Part shown: one piece after another, positions 8,999 through 16,877 of the stretch | Position numbering within the stretch: position 1 is the stretch's first letter | How the letters are laid out: each line of letters starts with the position of its first letter | Assembly: GCF_030063285.1 (NCBI RefSeq) | Contig: NZ_JASISU010000001.1 | Coordinates: 620,001 to 684,000, forward strand | Reading direction: 5' to 3' | Length of the DNA: 64,000 nucleotides | Origin: Pseudarthrobacter sp. PS3-L1 | GTDB lineage: Bacteria > Actinomycetota > Actinomycetes > Actinomycetales > Micrococcaceae | The notes under the pieces: model-generated | Seen by the model: the letters and a program-made list of their open reading frames with translations, nothing else | What the model was told of the DNA's origin: nothing | Databases searched by the model: none | Made by a program: the position numbers and the translations under genes

Positions 8999-10176
8999 CG
9001 CATGCTCGCTTCCAGTAGTTCAACAAAACTGATGCCCGGATGGGCCACCCCAAAGGCCCTGGCCCGGAGAAGGGTGCGTTCCGCCCAGGCACGGTGCGGC
9101 TTGACCTCATTCATCTTGTTGCCGTAGGCGGAGGCCTTGACCCCGCCGTCGGCGTCGCCAACAATGTCCAGGGCGTCGAGGTATTCCTCGTGGCTCACCA
9201 CGCACATGGCGTGCACCACCGGGACGTGGCTCGGGTGGATGACTGTCTTGCCCAGCAGTCCGTTGGCCAGGTCCAGCTCGATCTCCCGGATCAGGCCGTC
9301 CAGGTTATCCAGCAGGATCCGTTGCCGGAGGTCGCTCTCATTGGCTGCCTCAAAGGGGGTGGCACGCAGTTGGGGCCGCAGCACCCTTTCGGTATTGACG
9401 TAGTGCTCCCAGACCGGCCCGGAAATAACCCATCCGCTGGCAGTTCGGCCAAAGATGTTGACGACGTCGCCAATAATGTTCGCCACGACCTTGACGTTGT
9501 AGATGGTCAGGTCGCGGGACCTCCGCAGCCCGAAAGCACTGGACATGTCCGTTGCTCCGAGCCGGATGCTCAGCACCAGGTCCCGGAATTCCTCAACAAG
9601 GGCCAGGTTGTCGGTGAGGACCCGGATGCGGGATTCCACGTGTGTCGTGGAGGGGTCCTCAATGATGGGCATCACCATCAGGGGCTGTGGATGGGGTGTT
9701 CCTGTCCGGTTCGCTTCCGCGTTCAGGAGTCGAAGCGCTGCCAGGAAGGCGCGGCCACGGCCGGTCTCGTTTTCAAACTTGGGCAGGACAAACCCGTACA
9801 CGGCATCCAGTGTTGCCCCGGCCCGTCGGCCAATGTCCAGCAGCTGCTCTGGAGTACGGCACCTGATGAAGATCAGGGGGAGTTCACCTGGATCATCCCC
9901 AGCCAGCTCGGCCAGGGCGCTGATCAGGTTTTCCTCTGCGGCCGGAACGTCCTTGTCCGGGACGGCGTCCTCAAGGCAGACCACCATGCTCAGGCAGCCG
10001 GCAGCTGCCTGTTTGCGGATTGCTTGCGGCAGCGAGCTTCTGGTGGCTGGCGTATAGAGGGTAGCGCCCAGCGCGACAGCCAGGATGGCAGGGTCCGAGG
10101 CACGTGAGAGGCGTTCCGGGTGCAGGTGCAAGAGCCGGTTCTTGATGGGCTCGGTGAGGGCTTTGAAGTGCTGCAT
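8995..10176 (-). CDS. HpcH/HpaI aldolase - citrate lyase beta (CitE-like) family protein
   Basis: A 393-residue TIM-barrel protein of the CitE/HpcH family. Visible are an early active-site strand segment (MVVCLEDAVPD, around residues 59-69), a second conserved stretch with an Arg (LIFIRCRTP, around 100), a middle acidic strand (VMPIIEDP) and a C-terminal HPSHVPVVHAM segment. It is longer than stand-alone CitE (about 290 residues), as the Ter-associated branch tends to be. Enzymes of this fold make or break C-C bonds next to acyl or keto groups with Mg2+. Within the Ter module it is predicted to modify the ribosylated metabolite; this is inference from context. It overlaps the fusion gene by GTGA. 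Confidence 0.87.
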   Translation of the reverse strand: MQHFKALTEPIKNRLLHLHPERLSRASDPAILAVALGATLYTPATRSSLPQAIRKQAAAGCLSMVVCLEDAVPDKDVPAAEENLISALAELAGDDPGELPLIFIRCRTPEQLLDIGRRAGATLDAVYGFVLPKFENETGRGRAFLAALRLLNAEANRTGTPHPQPLMVMPIIEDPSTTHVESRIRVLTDNLALVEEFRDLVLSIRLGATDMSSAFGLRRSRDLTIYNVKVVANIIGDVVNIFGRTASGWVISGPVWEHYVNTERVLRPQLRATPFEAANESDLRQRILLDNLDGLIREIELDLANGLLGKTVIHPSHVPVVHAMCVVSHEEYLDALDIVGDADGGVKASAYGNKMNEVKPHRAWAERTLLRARAFGVAHPGISFVELLEASMR

Positions 10177-10211
10177 AGTCCCCTAGTGGTTTCAGTGGTG
10201 CGCTTGGTGGA

Positions 10212-11159
10212 TCAGCGCAGACGGACCCGTTGATCCAGCGTAAGGGTCATGGCAAATCCGAACATGGCCCAGATGGCCTCGTCGGGAGCATCCGCGGGGA
10301 CAAACTCGGCCCTGATCTCAAAGATCTCGGCGATCCTTGTCACGTAGAGAACGCTCCGTTGGCCCGCGGCGTTCCGTGCCGCAACACCTGCTGCGGCGCC
10401 GTCGAACACGCCTAGGGTCTGGGACCTGTCCCCGGCAATGAACAGGGCGCGGCGCAGCAGGGCACCATGCCGCAGGGACACGATTCCGGCACCGTCCGCA
10501 ATACCCACCAGCGGCCTGTTTCCGGGGGTGCTGACCGGGGCGCCCGCCTTCTGCCCATCAGACTGCTGCGCTCCTGAGGTGAAGTGCTGGTCCTCCCAGG
10601 CCACCGAGCGGGCTCCGACCACCAGCAGCGAGCCGATCGCTGACTGCCGGGCGTTGAGCCGGACCACTGGGTTTTCCGCACCCAGTTCGCGGATGCTGCC
10701 AAGAGCCGGTGCCGGGAAAAGCTTTGTTGCCACGGACTTTTTATGCCCGGCTGCAGCGGAACGAGCTGCCGCTCCAGCTGGGGACCCGGACGCCGGGCTG
10801 GGTGCTGGCGTACTTGCCGTACGGCCGCCCAGCGTGAGTCCTGTCGATGGGCCGGTGGGCCGCGCAGTGGCCGCGGGTGCCGCACTGGCCGCCGGGGCAG
10901 CTGTCCGCCCGGCTGATGGGCCGCCGTCGAGGGTTAACCCCAGCGATGGACCAGAAGGCTGCGCGGCGGAAGGCTGCCTGCGGCTCAGGTCCAGGGGTAC
11001 TCCTGCGCTGGGTTGCGCGGTCCTAGCTGTCGCTGTTCCGCCCTGCGGCACGTCGGCCTGCACGGGCTCCGCCCGCACGGGGTTGGGTACGGTAGCGGGT
11101 TTACGGCGTCGGCTCAGGTAGGTAATGTCTGCGCGCATCCCTGTCCGGTTGCGGGCCAT
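10212..11159 (-). CDS. Ter-operon protein of unknown function with Ala/Pro-rich N-terminus
   Basis: A 315-residue protein I cannot assign to a family. Residues 1-140 are low-complexity Ala/Pro/Ser/Thr and probably disordered, with a short motif repeated three times (GVPLDLS, GPSLGLTLDGG, GPSTGLTLGGR) that resembles the first beta-strand of TerD. Residues 150-315 look folded and beta-rich, ending in LTLDQRVRLR. No membrane helix or signal peptide is seen. It starts two bases after the stop of a degenerate TerD gene and is 35 bases before the CitE gene, so it is an operon member. A scaffold or adaptor linking TerD proteins to the biosynthetic enzymes is possible, but there is no direct support. 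Confidence 0.7.
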   Translation of the reverse strand: MARNRTGMRADITYLSRRRKPATVPNPVRAEPVQADVPQGGTATARTAQPSAGVPLDLSRRQPSAAQPSGPSLGLTLDGGPSAGRTAAPAASAAPAATARPTGPSTGLTLGGRTASTPAPSPASGSPAGAAARSAAAGHKKSVATKLFPAPALGSIRELGAENPVVRLNARQSAIGSLLVVGARSVAWEDQHFTSGAQQSDGQKAGAPVSTPGNRPLVGIADGAGIVSLRHGALLRRALFIAGDRSQTLGVFDGAAAGVAARNAAGQRSVLYVTRIAEIFEIRAEFVPADAPDEAIWAMFGFAMTLTLDQRVRLR

Positions 11160-11161
11160 GG

Positions 11162-11713
11162 TCAGAGCTTCAGTCTGAAATCGGCCGCGACGGCGGCGAG
11201 TCCGGATTCGTAGCCCTGGCCCAGTGCGCGGAACTTCCAGCCCCCGGAGTGCCTGTAGAGCTCGCCCAAAATCATGGCGTTGATCCGGTCCATGTTCCCG
11301 TGCGGGACATCAAAACGGAGCAGCTCCCGGTTCTCGCCGGTGGCAACACGCAGGTGGGCGTGCCGGAGGGATCCGAAGTTCCCAGGCCCGCGCACGTCCG
11401 GATCGACGTAGAGGAGCACCACAATTTTCTGCACGGCATCAGGGACGGCAGCCAGGTCCACGTCGATCTGTTCCTGGTCCTCCGTGCCTGCGAAGGAGAT
11501 GCTGCCCTCAGGGCTGGCGATCTGGTTGAAAAACACCAGGTGATCGTCGGAGAGGGCACGGCCGTCGGGCCCGCACATGATCACCATGGGAACCAGCTCG
11601 GCCTGTGGGCCGCGGCTGGGTATCAGGTCCCAGCCGATCCCCAGAAGCACTTTCTTCAGTCCGGGGTTTTCGACAGTGAGGGCGGCGTTGCTGCCCGCAA
11701 CCATTGAACTCAC
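11162..11713 (-). CDS. Divergent TerD-family protein lacking usual calcium ligands
   Basis: A 183-residue TerD-fold protein. It retains the N-terminal core (VLLGIGWDL), the FFNQIASPEGSI strand and the C-terminal ELYRHSGGWKFRALGQGYESGL signature. The two acidic loops that bind Ca2+ in canonical TerD are changed: FDLDASA, as in the neighbouring paralogues, is AELVPMVIM here, and the DNRTG..GDGDDE loop is GTEDQEQID. It probably no longer binds calcium in the same way and may be a structural partner of the canonical copies. Its start overlaps the stop of the upstream gene (ATGA), and the next gene follows after two bases. Confidence 0.88.
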   Translation of the reverse strand: MSSMVAGSNAALTVENPGLKKVLLGIGWDLIPSRGPQAELVPMVIMCGPDGRALSDDHLVFFNQIASPEGSISFAGTEDQEQIDVDLAAVPDAVQKIVVLLYVDPDVRGPGNFGSLRHAHLRVATGENRELLRFDVPHGNMDRINAMILGELYRHSGGWKFRALGQGYESGLAAVAADFRLKL

Positions 11714-12231
11714 GATTGTCCTTCCAGGTGGAGGCCGTCAATATTGAACTTGTCCTTCAGGAACTGGCCATGGACGGCCAGCTCGGTGATGGCCCCGGTG
11801 CGGACCTGGTTGTCCAGGTTCCGGACAGTTGAATGGAGCGTGCCCAGCTGCTCGGTCAGGGTCGCAGTGTTGGGCGAGTCATCGGTGCGTGCTGCGTCAG
11901 CGAGTTTGAGGTACGACTGCAGGGGAGACGGCAGGTAGTCGGTGATCACGGCGTTGAGGAGCACGCGCTGTTCTGTTGATGCGGAGCCGTCGGCAATGTA
12001 GTCAATGAGGTCACGGAGGATGTCCGCCAGCTGCAGAATCTGCGAGACAACAAACGGCGGGAGATCACGCCCGTTGGACAGCACCATGCGCCTGAGGTCT
12101 TCCAGGGAACGCGCGGTGGCGCCCAGCTCATCCTCGGGCTCTGATCCGGCAGGGGAGTCCGCCCCTGGAACGGCGGCGGAACGGGGGTCCGCTCCGCCGC
12201 CAAACAGCGACCCGAAGAATTTTGCGACCAT
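11710..12231 (-). CDS. TelA-associated helical protein, function unknown
   Basis: A 173-residue soluble, mainly helical protein. After a short, disordered, acidic/Pro-rich N-terminus (residues 10-40) come helices including PFVVSQILQLADILRDLIDY and a YLPSPLQSYLKL motif near residue 105. I do not recognise a named domain. TelA genes in Firmicutes often pair with XpaC proteins whose cores contain a similar YLP..Y segment; that resemblance is suggestive only, and no N-terminal membrane helices are present here. It sits 33 bases after telA and overlaps the next gene by ATGA, so it is probably co-translated and may form a complex with TelA. Confidence 0.72.
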   Translation of the reverse strand: MVAKFFGSLFGGGADPRSAAVPGADSPAGSEPEDELGATARSLEDLRRMVLSNGRDLPPFVVSQILQLADILRDLIDYIADGSASTEQRVLLNAVITDYLPSPLQSYLKLADAARTDDSPNTATLTEQLGTLHSTVRNLDNQVRTGAITELAVHGQFLKDKFNIDGLHLEGQS

Positions 12232-12264
12232 AGCCAGTAGCCTATTGCGCCGGGCTGATGGGAA

Positions 12265-13458
12265 CTAATTTCCTTCTTGCTGCCGTACCCGGTCCAGGTA
12301 GGGGCGGGACTTCTCCAGCCCGCTCTCAAGGGCCTGGACGGTACCTTCCATGCTCTTGTTGGCCTGCGAGCGGAACGTATCGATTGCATCCATGGTCTGG
12401 AACACGTTGTCGAATGCCTTCTGCAGTGTCTCCACGCTGACCCCGGAACTGGCTGCCTGCTGGTGGATCCGTGACGTCTGATCCTTGAGCATCTCGCTGG
12501 TCTTGAGGATCATGTTGTTGGTGGTGGTGTTGATGGCATCGATCTGGTCCAGGACCATCTTCTGGTTGGCCAGTGCCTGGGCCACAATCACAGCTGTCCG
12601 CAGGGCGGAGATGGTGGTGGTGCGTGCGCGTTCCACACCCTTGATCAACTCGGTGTTGTTCTTGCGGATCAGGTCAATGGCGAGGTAGCCCTGCACTGAC
12701 ACGGCAAGCTGCGTGAGGATGTCCTGGTGGCGCTGGCGGATCGGATACAGGACATCTGAATCCAGTTTGCCAGCCTCCTCAATCTTGCCCTCCAACCGCA
12801 TCTCATCAATGCGGGTGACGGTGGCTGCGTCCAGTGCCTTGGCAAAAACCGCGTACTCGCTGAGCCCCTGCATGGTCTCCCACAGGGCGGTTTTTTCCTG
12901 CGCCAGGGACGCGTTGTCCTTGAGCAGTTCGTCCTGGCCGGACATCAGCGACTTGATGATCTTGTCGATCTGGGTCTGCGCGCTCTCATACTTCTGGAAG
13001 TACTTGGCGAGCTTGCTGCCACCGGGAATGATCCCCAGGATCTTGCGCCCTACGCTCAGGTCCGAGTTGTTGGGGGTCAGGTCCTCCACCGTGGAGCGGA
13101 GTTCACCCAGTGTTGAGGCAACCTGGACCTGGGCGCTGCTGCCTGACTTCTTGGCACCGGCCAGCGACGTGGAGGAACGCTCCAGGAGGCGGCTGGAAGT
13201 TCCTGCAGAATCCACCAACTGCTGTCCGGCAAGGCGGTTGATGCCGTCAATCTTGCTGGTGTACTCGGGGCTGAAGGGGCTCATTGCCGAGACTTCGGTG
13301 ATGAACGCCCGTGCCTGCTCGTTGATCTCCTGCTGGCGTTCAACCGGGACCGGCACCATGCCCGGAGCGTCGTCCGCCTTGACGATCTCCACACTCTTGG
13401 GAGCATCGAGCACCAGGGGAGCTGATAAGGCTTCTGGCGGGGTAAGGGGAATGCTCAT
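12265..13458 (-). CDS. telA: TelA family toxic-anion resistance protein
   Basis: A 397-residue member of the TelA/KlaA family, found in tellurite, antimicrobial-peptide and general stress-response loci. It is almost entirely alpha-helical with long coiled-coil-prone stretches. The GRKILGIIPGGSKLAKYF segment near residue 140 and the RARTTTISALRTAVIVAQALA segment near residue 280 are typical of the family. No membrane segment is visible. It lies between the canonical terD genes (31 bases upstream) and an unknown helical partner (33 bases downstream). The molecular role is not established in the literature; action at the membrane or cell envelope is an inference. Confidence 0.92.
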   Translation of the reverse strand: MSIPLTPPEALSAPLVLDAPKSVEIVKADDAPGMVPVPVERQQEINEQARAFITEVSAMSPFSPEYTSKIDGINRLAGQQLVDSAGTSSRLLERSSTSLAGAKKSGSSAQVQVASTLGELRSTVEDLTPNNSDLSVGRKILGIIPGGSKLAKYFQKYESAQTQIDKIIKSLMSGQDELLKDNASLAQEKTALWETMQGLSEYAVFAKALDAATVTRIDEMRLEGKIEEAGKLDSDVLYPIRQRHQDILTQLAVSVQGYLAIDLIRKNNTELIKGVERARTTTISALRTAVIVAQALANQKMVLDQIDAINTTTNNMILKTSEMLKDQTSRIHQQAASSGVSVETLQKAFDNVFQTMDAIDTFRSQANKSMEGTVQALESGLEKSRPYLDRVRQQEGN

Positions 13459-13489
13459 GGTCGCTTCTCTCTTCTAAAGTGTCGGGTGC

Positions 13490-14071
13490 TCAGCCGAGCT
13501 GGACGCCGAAGTCTGCTGCGATTCCAGCCAGGCCCGTGGCGTAGCCCTGGCCAACGGCCTTGAACTTCCACTCACCGTTGTGGCGGTACAGCTCCGAGAA
13601 AATCATGCAGGTTTCCGGGGCGGCATCTTCGCTGAGGTCGTAGCGGACCACTTCTGCATCCGTTTCCTGGTTGACGATCCGGCAGTATGCGGCGCGTACC
13701 TGGCCAAAGTTCTGCCGGCGTGCCTCTGCCTGGTCAATGGAGACCACAACGATGATGCGCTCAACGTGTGCAGCAACTGCGGAAAGTTCGACGGCGATTA
13801 CCTCGTCGTCGCCGTCACCGTCGCCCGTTCGGTTGTCACCCTTGTGGACAACAGACCCGTCGGCCGTGGCGGGCTGGTTGTAGAAGATGAAGTCTGCCGA
13901 GCTGCTGACCTTGCCGTCTGCGGCGATCAGGAGCGCTGAGGCATCCAGGTCAAAAGCGTCGCCGGTGGTGGTGCGGGGGTCCCAACCCAGCCCGATCAGA
14001 ACTTTGTTCAGTCCCGGATCCGTCTTGGTGAGCGAGAGGTTACTGCCCTTGGTCAGGGTCAATCCAGCCAT
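13490..14071 (-). CDS. terD: TerD family stress-response protein (canonical)
   Basis: A 193-residue canonical TerD. The fold begins with LTLTKGSNLSL, then FDLDASALLI near residue 40, FYNQPATADGSVVHKGDNRTG around 65-85 and GDGDDE around 87-92. These acidic loops form the two calcium sites of the family. The C-terminal GEWKFKAVGQGYATGL signature is intact. TerD proteins are cytoplasmic calcium-binding proteins thought to tether metal-stress complexes at the membrane. It closely resembles the next gene upstream, which indicates a tandem duplication. Confidence 0.95.
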   Translation of the reverse strand: MAGLTLTKGSNLSLTKTDPGLNKVLIGLGWDPRTTTGDAFDLDASALLIAADGKVSSSADFIFYNQPATADGSVVHKGDNRTGDGDGDDEVIAVELSAVAAHVERIIVVVSIDQAEARRQNFGQVRAAYCRIVNQETDAEVVRYDLSEDAAPETCMIFSELYRHNGEWKFKAVGQGYATGLAGIAADFGVQLG

Positions 14072-14135
14072 AATTGTTCTCCTTGTGTTCGGTCCGGGTG
14101 CGGTGGTGGCCCGGGGTTACCGGGCCACCGACTTT

Positions 14136-14717
14136 CTAATCCAGTGAAATGCCGTAGTCGGTGGCAACTCCATGCAGGCCGGAGGCGTAGCCCTGGCCTA
14201 CTGCGCGGAATTTCCATTCGGCGTTGTTGCGGTAAATTTCGGCGAAGATCATGCAGGTTTCCGCTGCTGCGTCTTCTGTGAGGTCGTAACGGACCACCTC
14301 GTTGTCGGTCTCCTGGTTCACAACCCGGCAGAACGCGTCACGGATCTGGCCAAAGTTCTGCCGGCGTGCCTCGGCCTGGTCGATCGAGACAACAATGACC
14401 ACACGTTCAACGTCAGCGGGAACAGTGCTGAGGTCAATCAGGATCTGCTCATCGTCGCCGTCACCCTCGCCTGTCCGGTTGTCGCCCTGGTGGACAACGG
14501 AGCCGTCTGCTGAGGCGAGCTGGTTGTAGAAGATGAAATCGGCGTTGGAACCGACTTTGCCGCCGGTGCGGATCAGGAGCGCAGAGGCATCGAGGTCGAA
14601 CTGCTCACCGGCGGTGGTGCGCGGATCCCAACCGAGGCCAATCATTGCCTTGCGCAGTCCCGGATCGGCTTTGGTAAGCGAGAGGTTGCTGCCTTTGCTG
14701 AGAGTCAGGCTGGACAA
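14136..14717 (-). CDS. terD: TerD family stress-response protein (canonical, TTG start)
   Basis: A 193-residue canonical TerD with intact calcium-ligand loops (FDLDASALLI and DNRTGEGDGDDE) and the C-terminal EWKFRAVGQGY motif. The frame is open to a GTG at 14732, but TTG at 14717 is preferred: AAGGAG at 14724-14729 lies six bases ahead, and the resulting length matches the neighbouring paralogue exactly. Shared stretches such as VVSIDQAEARRQNFGQ show recent duplication with the next gene, and the pair may assemble as hetero-oligomers. Third of four terD-type genes in the operon. Confidence 0.94.
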   Translation of the reverse strand: MSSLTLSKGSNLSLTKADPGLRKAMIGLGWDPRTTAGEQFDLDASALLIRTGGKVGSNADFIFYNQLASADGSVVHQGDNRTGEGDGDDEQILIDLSTVPADVERVVIVVSIDQAEARRQNFGQIRDAFCRVVNQETDNEVVRYDLTEDAAAETCMIFAEIYRNNAEWKFRAVGQGYASGLHGVATDYGISLD

Positions 14718-14778
14718 GAGGTGCTCCTTCACATTGGTGGTTCGTTCTGCAGGGGCTGCGGCCCCACGTATCAGGTGG

Positions 14779-15369
14779 TTACAGGGCTGACGCTGCTACG
14801 CCCAGGACATCGCCCGGTGTGCGGCCATTGGCGGGGGTACCGATTGCCTGGAAGGTCCAGGTGCCACCGGTCCGGGAAAGCTTGGACATGACCATGGCTG
14901 TGTTCTTGCCTGACTCGCTCAGTGAGTACCGGGCTACTTCGGGGCTGCCGGGGGCGGAGTCGTCGATCACGCGGCAGAACGCGTTGTCCACCATGTCGAA
15001 GGTCTGCTGGCTGTAGCTGGTGATGACAAAGACGATGCTCTGGACGGCCGGGGCCACGCCGGGCAGGTTGACCATCATCGTCTCGTCGTCGCCGTCACCG
15101 GCGCCCGTGAGGTTGTCGCCAGTGTGGCGGACGGCGCCGTCCTTGCTGGTGAGCTGGTTGAAGAAGACGGTGTCCAGGTGCTTGCCCTGGGCGTCAAACA
15201 TGATGGCGGAGGCGTCGAGGTCAATCTCGGCGGCCTTTTTCATTCCGAAGAAACCCTTCTTGACGGGGGCGGCGGCGTCCCAGCCAAGGCCCAGGCGCAC
15301 GTTGGTCAGGGACTCACCGTTCTGCTTGGTGAGGGACAGTGACTGGCCTTTTTGCAAACTCAAACCCAT
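14779..15369 (-). CDS. TerD family protein with KKGFFGMKKA insertion
   Basis: A 196-residue TerD-family protein from a different branch than the two tandem copies. It starts MGLSLQKGQSLSLTK and has a basic/aromatic insertion (VKKGFFGMKKA, near residues 36-46) before the calcium-site strand IDLDASAIMF. The second loop, DNLTGAGDGDDE, is intact. The C-terminus is divergent, with GTWTFQAIGTPANGRTPGD instead of the usual GQGY motif. The insertion could be a membrane or partner contact, which is inference. It is the second gene of the operon, 50 bases after the DUF475 gene. Confidence 0.92.
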   Translation of the reverse strand: MGLSLQKGQSLSLTKQNGESLTNVRLGLGWDAAAPVKKGFFGMKKAAEIDLDASAIMFDAQGKHLDTVFFNQLTSKDGAVRHTGDNLTGAGDGDDETMMVNLPGVAPAVQSIVFVITSYSQQTFDMVDNAFCRVIDDSAPGSPEVARYSLSESGKNTAMVMSKLSRTGGTWTFQAIGTPANGRTPGDVLGVAASAL

Positions 15370-15419
15370 TGAATTACTCGCTTTCCTGGTGATGATTGTT
15401 TGGACGGTGTGCTGGCAAG

Positions 15420-16532
15420 CTAGTTTTTCGCTTCTGCTTGCTCACGGGTGGTGTCGCTCCCGGCGGCTGCGGCACGGCGGTTGCGCATGATGGATCCGGT
15501 GAAGGCGGCGCCAATGAAGACCACGCCGATCAGGCCGGTGATGACCTCGTTGATGGGGGCCACAATGGTGATCAGCAGGATGACGGCAAGGGCGCCAATG
15601 GCCCAGTGTGCGCCGTGGTCCAGGTACTCAAACTCATCGAGTGTTCCCTCGCGGACCAGGAACACGGTGAGCGAACGGACAAACATGGCGCCAATGAAGC
15701 CAAGGCCCAGGGCAATGATGATGGGGTCGGAGGTGATGGCGAAGGCGCCAATAACGCCGTCGAAGGAGAAGGACGCGTCAATGACTTCGAGGTACAGGAA
15801 GAGCATGAAGGCGGCCTTGCCGGCCAGTTTCACTGCACCGGAGGGGCCTGAGTGGACCACCAGGTCTGCATCTGCTGCGTCGATATCGCCGTCGCTGTCC
15901 ACGTCGAAGAGGTTCCCGAGGCTGTTCACCAGGAAGTAGGTGATCATGCCGAGCAGGCCGGACAGCAGGACGATTCCCTGTTTTTCGCCGGATGTGGCGC
16001 CTGCAATGGCCAGGACGATCATGCCGAGGATTACTGATGCGCCCTCGAGCTTGCCCAGCTTGGCCAGCGGTACTTCAAGGAACCTGATCCATTTGATGTC
16101 ACGGTCCGTGAGGATGAAGTCCAGGAAGAGCATCAGCAAGAACATGCCGCCGAAGGCCGCGATCTGCGGGTGGGCCTCGTGGAGGAGGTAGCCGTAGCTG
16201 CCGGGTGTTTCCGGGTCACCCTTTTCCATGGCCAGGGTGACCGCTTCGACCGGGTTGAGGTTGGCTGTGACGCCCACAATCAGGAGCGGGAAGAGGATAC
16301 GCATGCCGAACACGGCGATCAGGATGCCGACCGTGAGGAACATCTTCTGCCAGAACGGGTTCATCCGTTCCAGGATGCGTGCGTTCACCACGGCGTTGTC
16401 GAAGCTCAGGCTGATTTCGAGAATGCCGAGAATGAGGCAGAGAACCAGGGCCTGTGGCCCGCCGTAGACGAAGGCTATCGCCAGGGCGACGATGGTAATC
16501 GCGAACGACCACCCGAAAGTCTTGAAGATCAA
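15420..16532 (-). CDS. DUF475 (TerC-like) integral membrane protein
   Basis: A 370-residue membrane protein of the DUF475 family, a TerC relative, with about nine hydrophobic helices. The TerC-type acidic helix motifs are present: EISLSFDNAVVNARIL near residue 40 and EVIDASFSFDGVIGAFAI near residue 245. Between the halves is an acidic cytoplasmic loop, VDSDGDIDAADADL (around 205-218), resembling a calcium-binding EF-hand loop. The chosen start is TTG at 16532; GGAG lies about 12 bases away, which is long. It is the first gene of the Ter operon and the likely membrane anchor or metal-handling part for the TerD and TelA proteins. Confidence 0.9.
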   Translation of the reverse strand: MIFKTFGWSFAITIVALAIAFVYGGPQALVLCLILGILEISLSFDNAVVNARILERMNPFWQKMFLTVGILIAVFGMRILFPLLIVGVTANLNPVEAVTLAMEKGDPETPGSYGYLLHEAHPQIAAFGGMFLLMLFLDFILTDRDIKWIRFLEVPLAKLGKLEGASVILGMIVLAIAGATSGEKQGIVLLSGLLGMITYFLVNSLGNLFDVDSDGDIDAADADLVVHSGPSGAVKLAGKAAFMLFLYLEVIDASFSFDGVIGAFAITSDPIIIALGLGFIGAMFVRSLTVFLVREGTLDEFEYLDHGAHWAIGALAVILLITIVAPINEVITGLIGVVFIGAAFTGSIMRNRRAAAAGSDTTREQAEAKN

Positions 16533-16877
16533 GCTGGAACAACTCCTGGAACGACAGGCCCTGTCCCGTCGACGACGGCAGGACGGCAGTGTACGTCCCG
16601 GAAGCTAGTCCCCCGAGACTTCGTGGACCCATCCTATCGGCACACAGTGGCCCTGTGACCTGGGAGTGCAATTTTTGGCTGCAAGCGTTATTTCTGCACC
16701 CGTTCTCCGGAGTTCCACTGCCCAGATCAGCCGTCTTTCCCCGGCGGTATGGACGGCTACAACGGACGAGGGTGGCGGAACCCTCCCGCCGCCGTCGTCC
16801 GTCCCAGCGCTGGAGTAGGCCCAGGGATGAAGTGAGATGCGCACCACATTGACCGTTTGCTGCGTTATGGTCGGTGA
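16533..16877. promoter_or_regulatory. Divergent intergenic region between the Ter operon and the TerD-nuclease module
   Basis: These 345 bases lie between two genes transcribed apart and must carry both promoters. I see no clear -35/-10 pair. TTGACC at 16849-16854 and TATGGT at 16866-16871 are weak elements just before the nuclease gene, whose start lacks a convincing ribosome site, so its message may be leaderless. The region also holds the left copy of the 68-bp direct repeat (16757-16824). Confidence 0.5.
16757..16824 (+). repeat. 68-bp direct repeat, left copy
   Basis: It matches 20009-20076 in the same orientation at 64 of 68 positions by direct alignment. It begins CTACAACGG and ends GGAGTAGGCCCAG, with a GC-rich hairpin core (GGCGGAACCCTCCCGCC plus CGTCGTCCG). 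The two copies bracket the two-gene TerD-nuclease module. This copy sits in a divergent region where no transcript needs to end. Confidence 0.9.

Noticed and set aside
9040..10107. Plus-strand 355-codon frame opposite the CitE-like gene
   Set aside because: It has no domain or ribosome site and mirrors the codon pattern of the real gene on the other strand.
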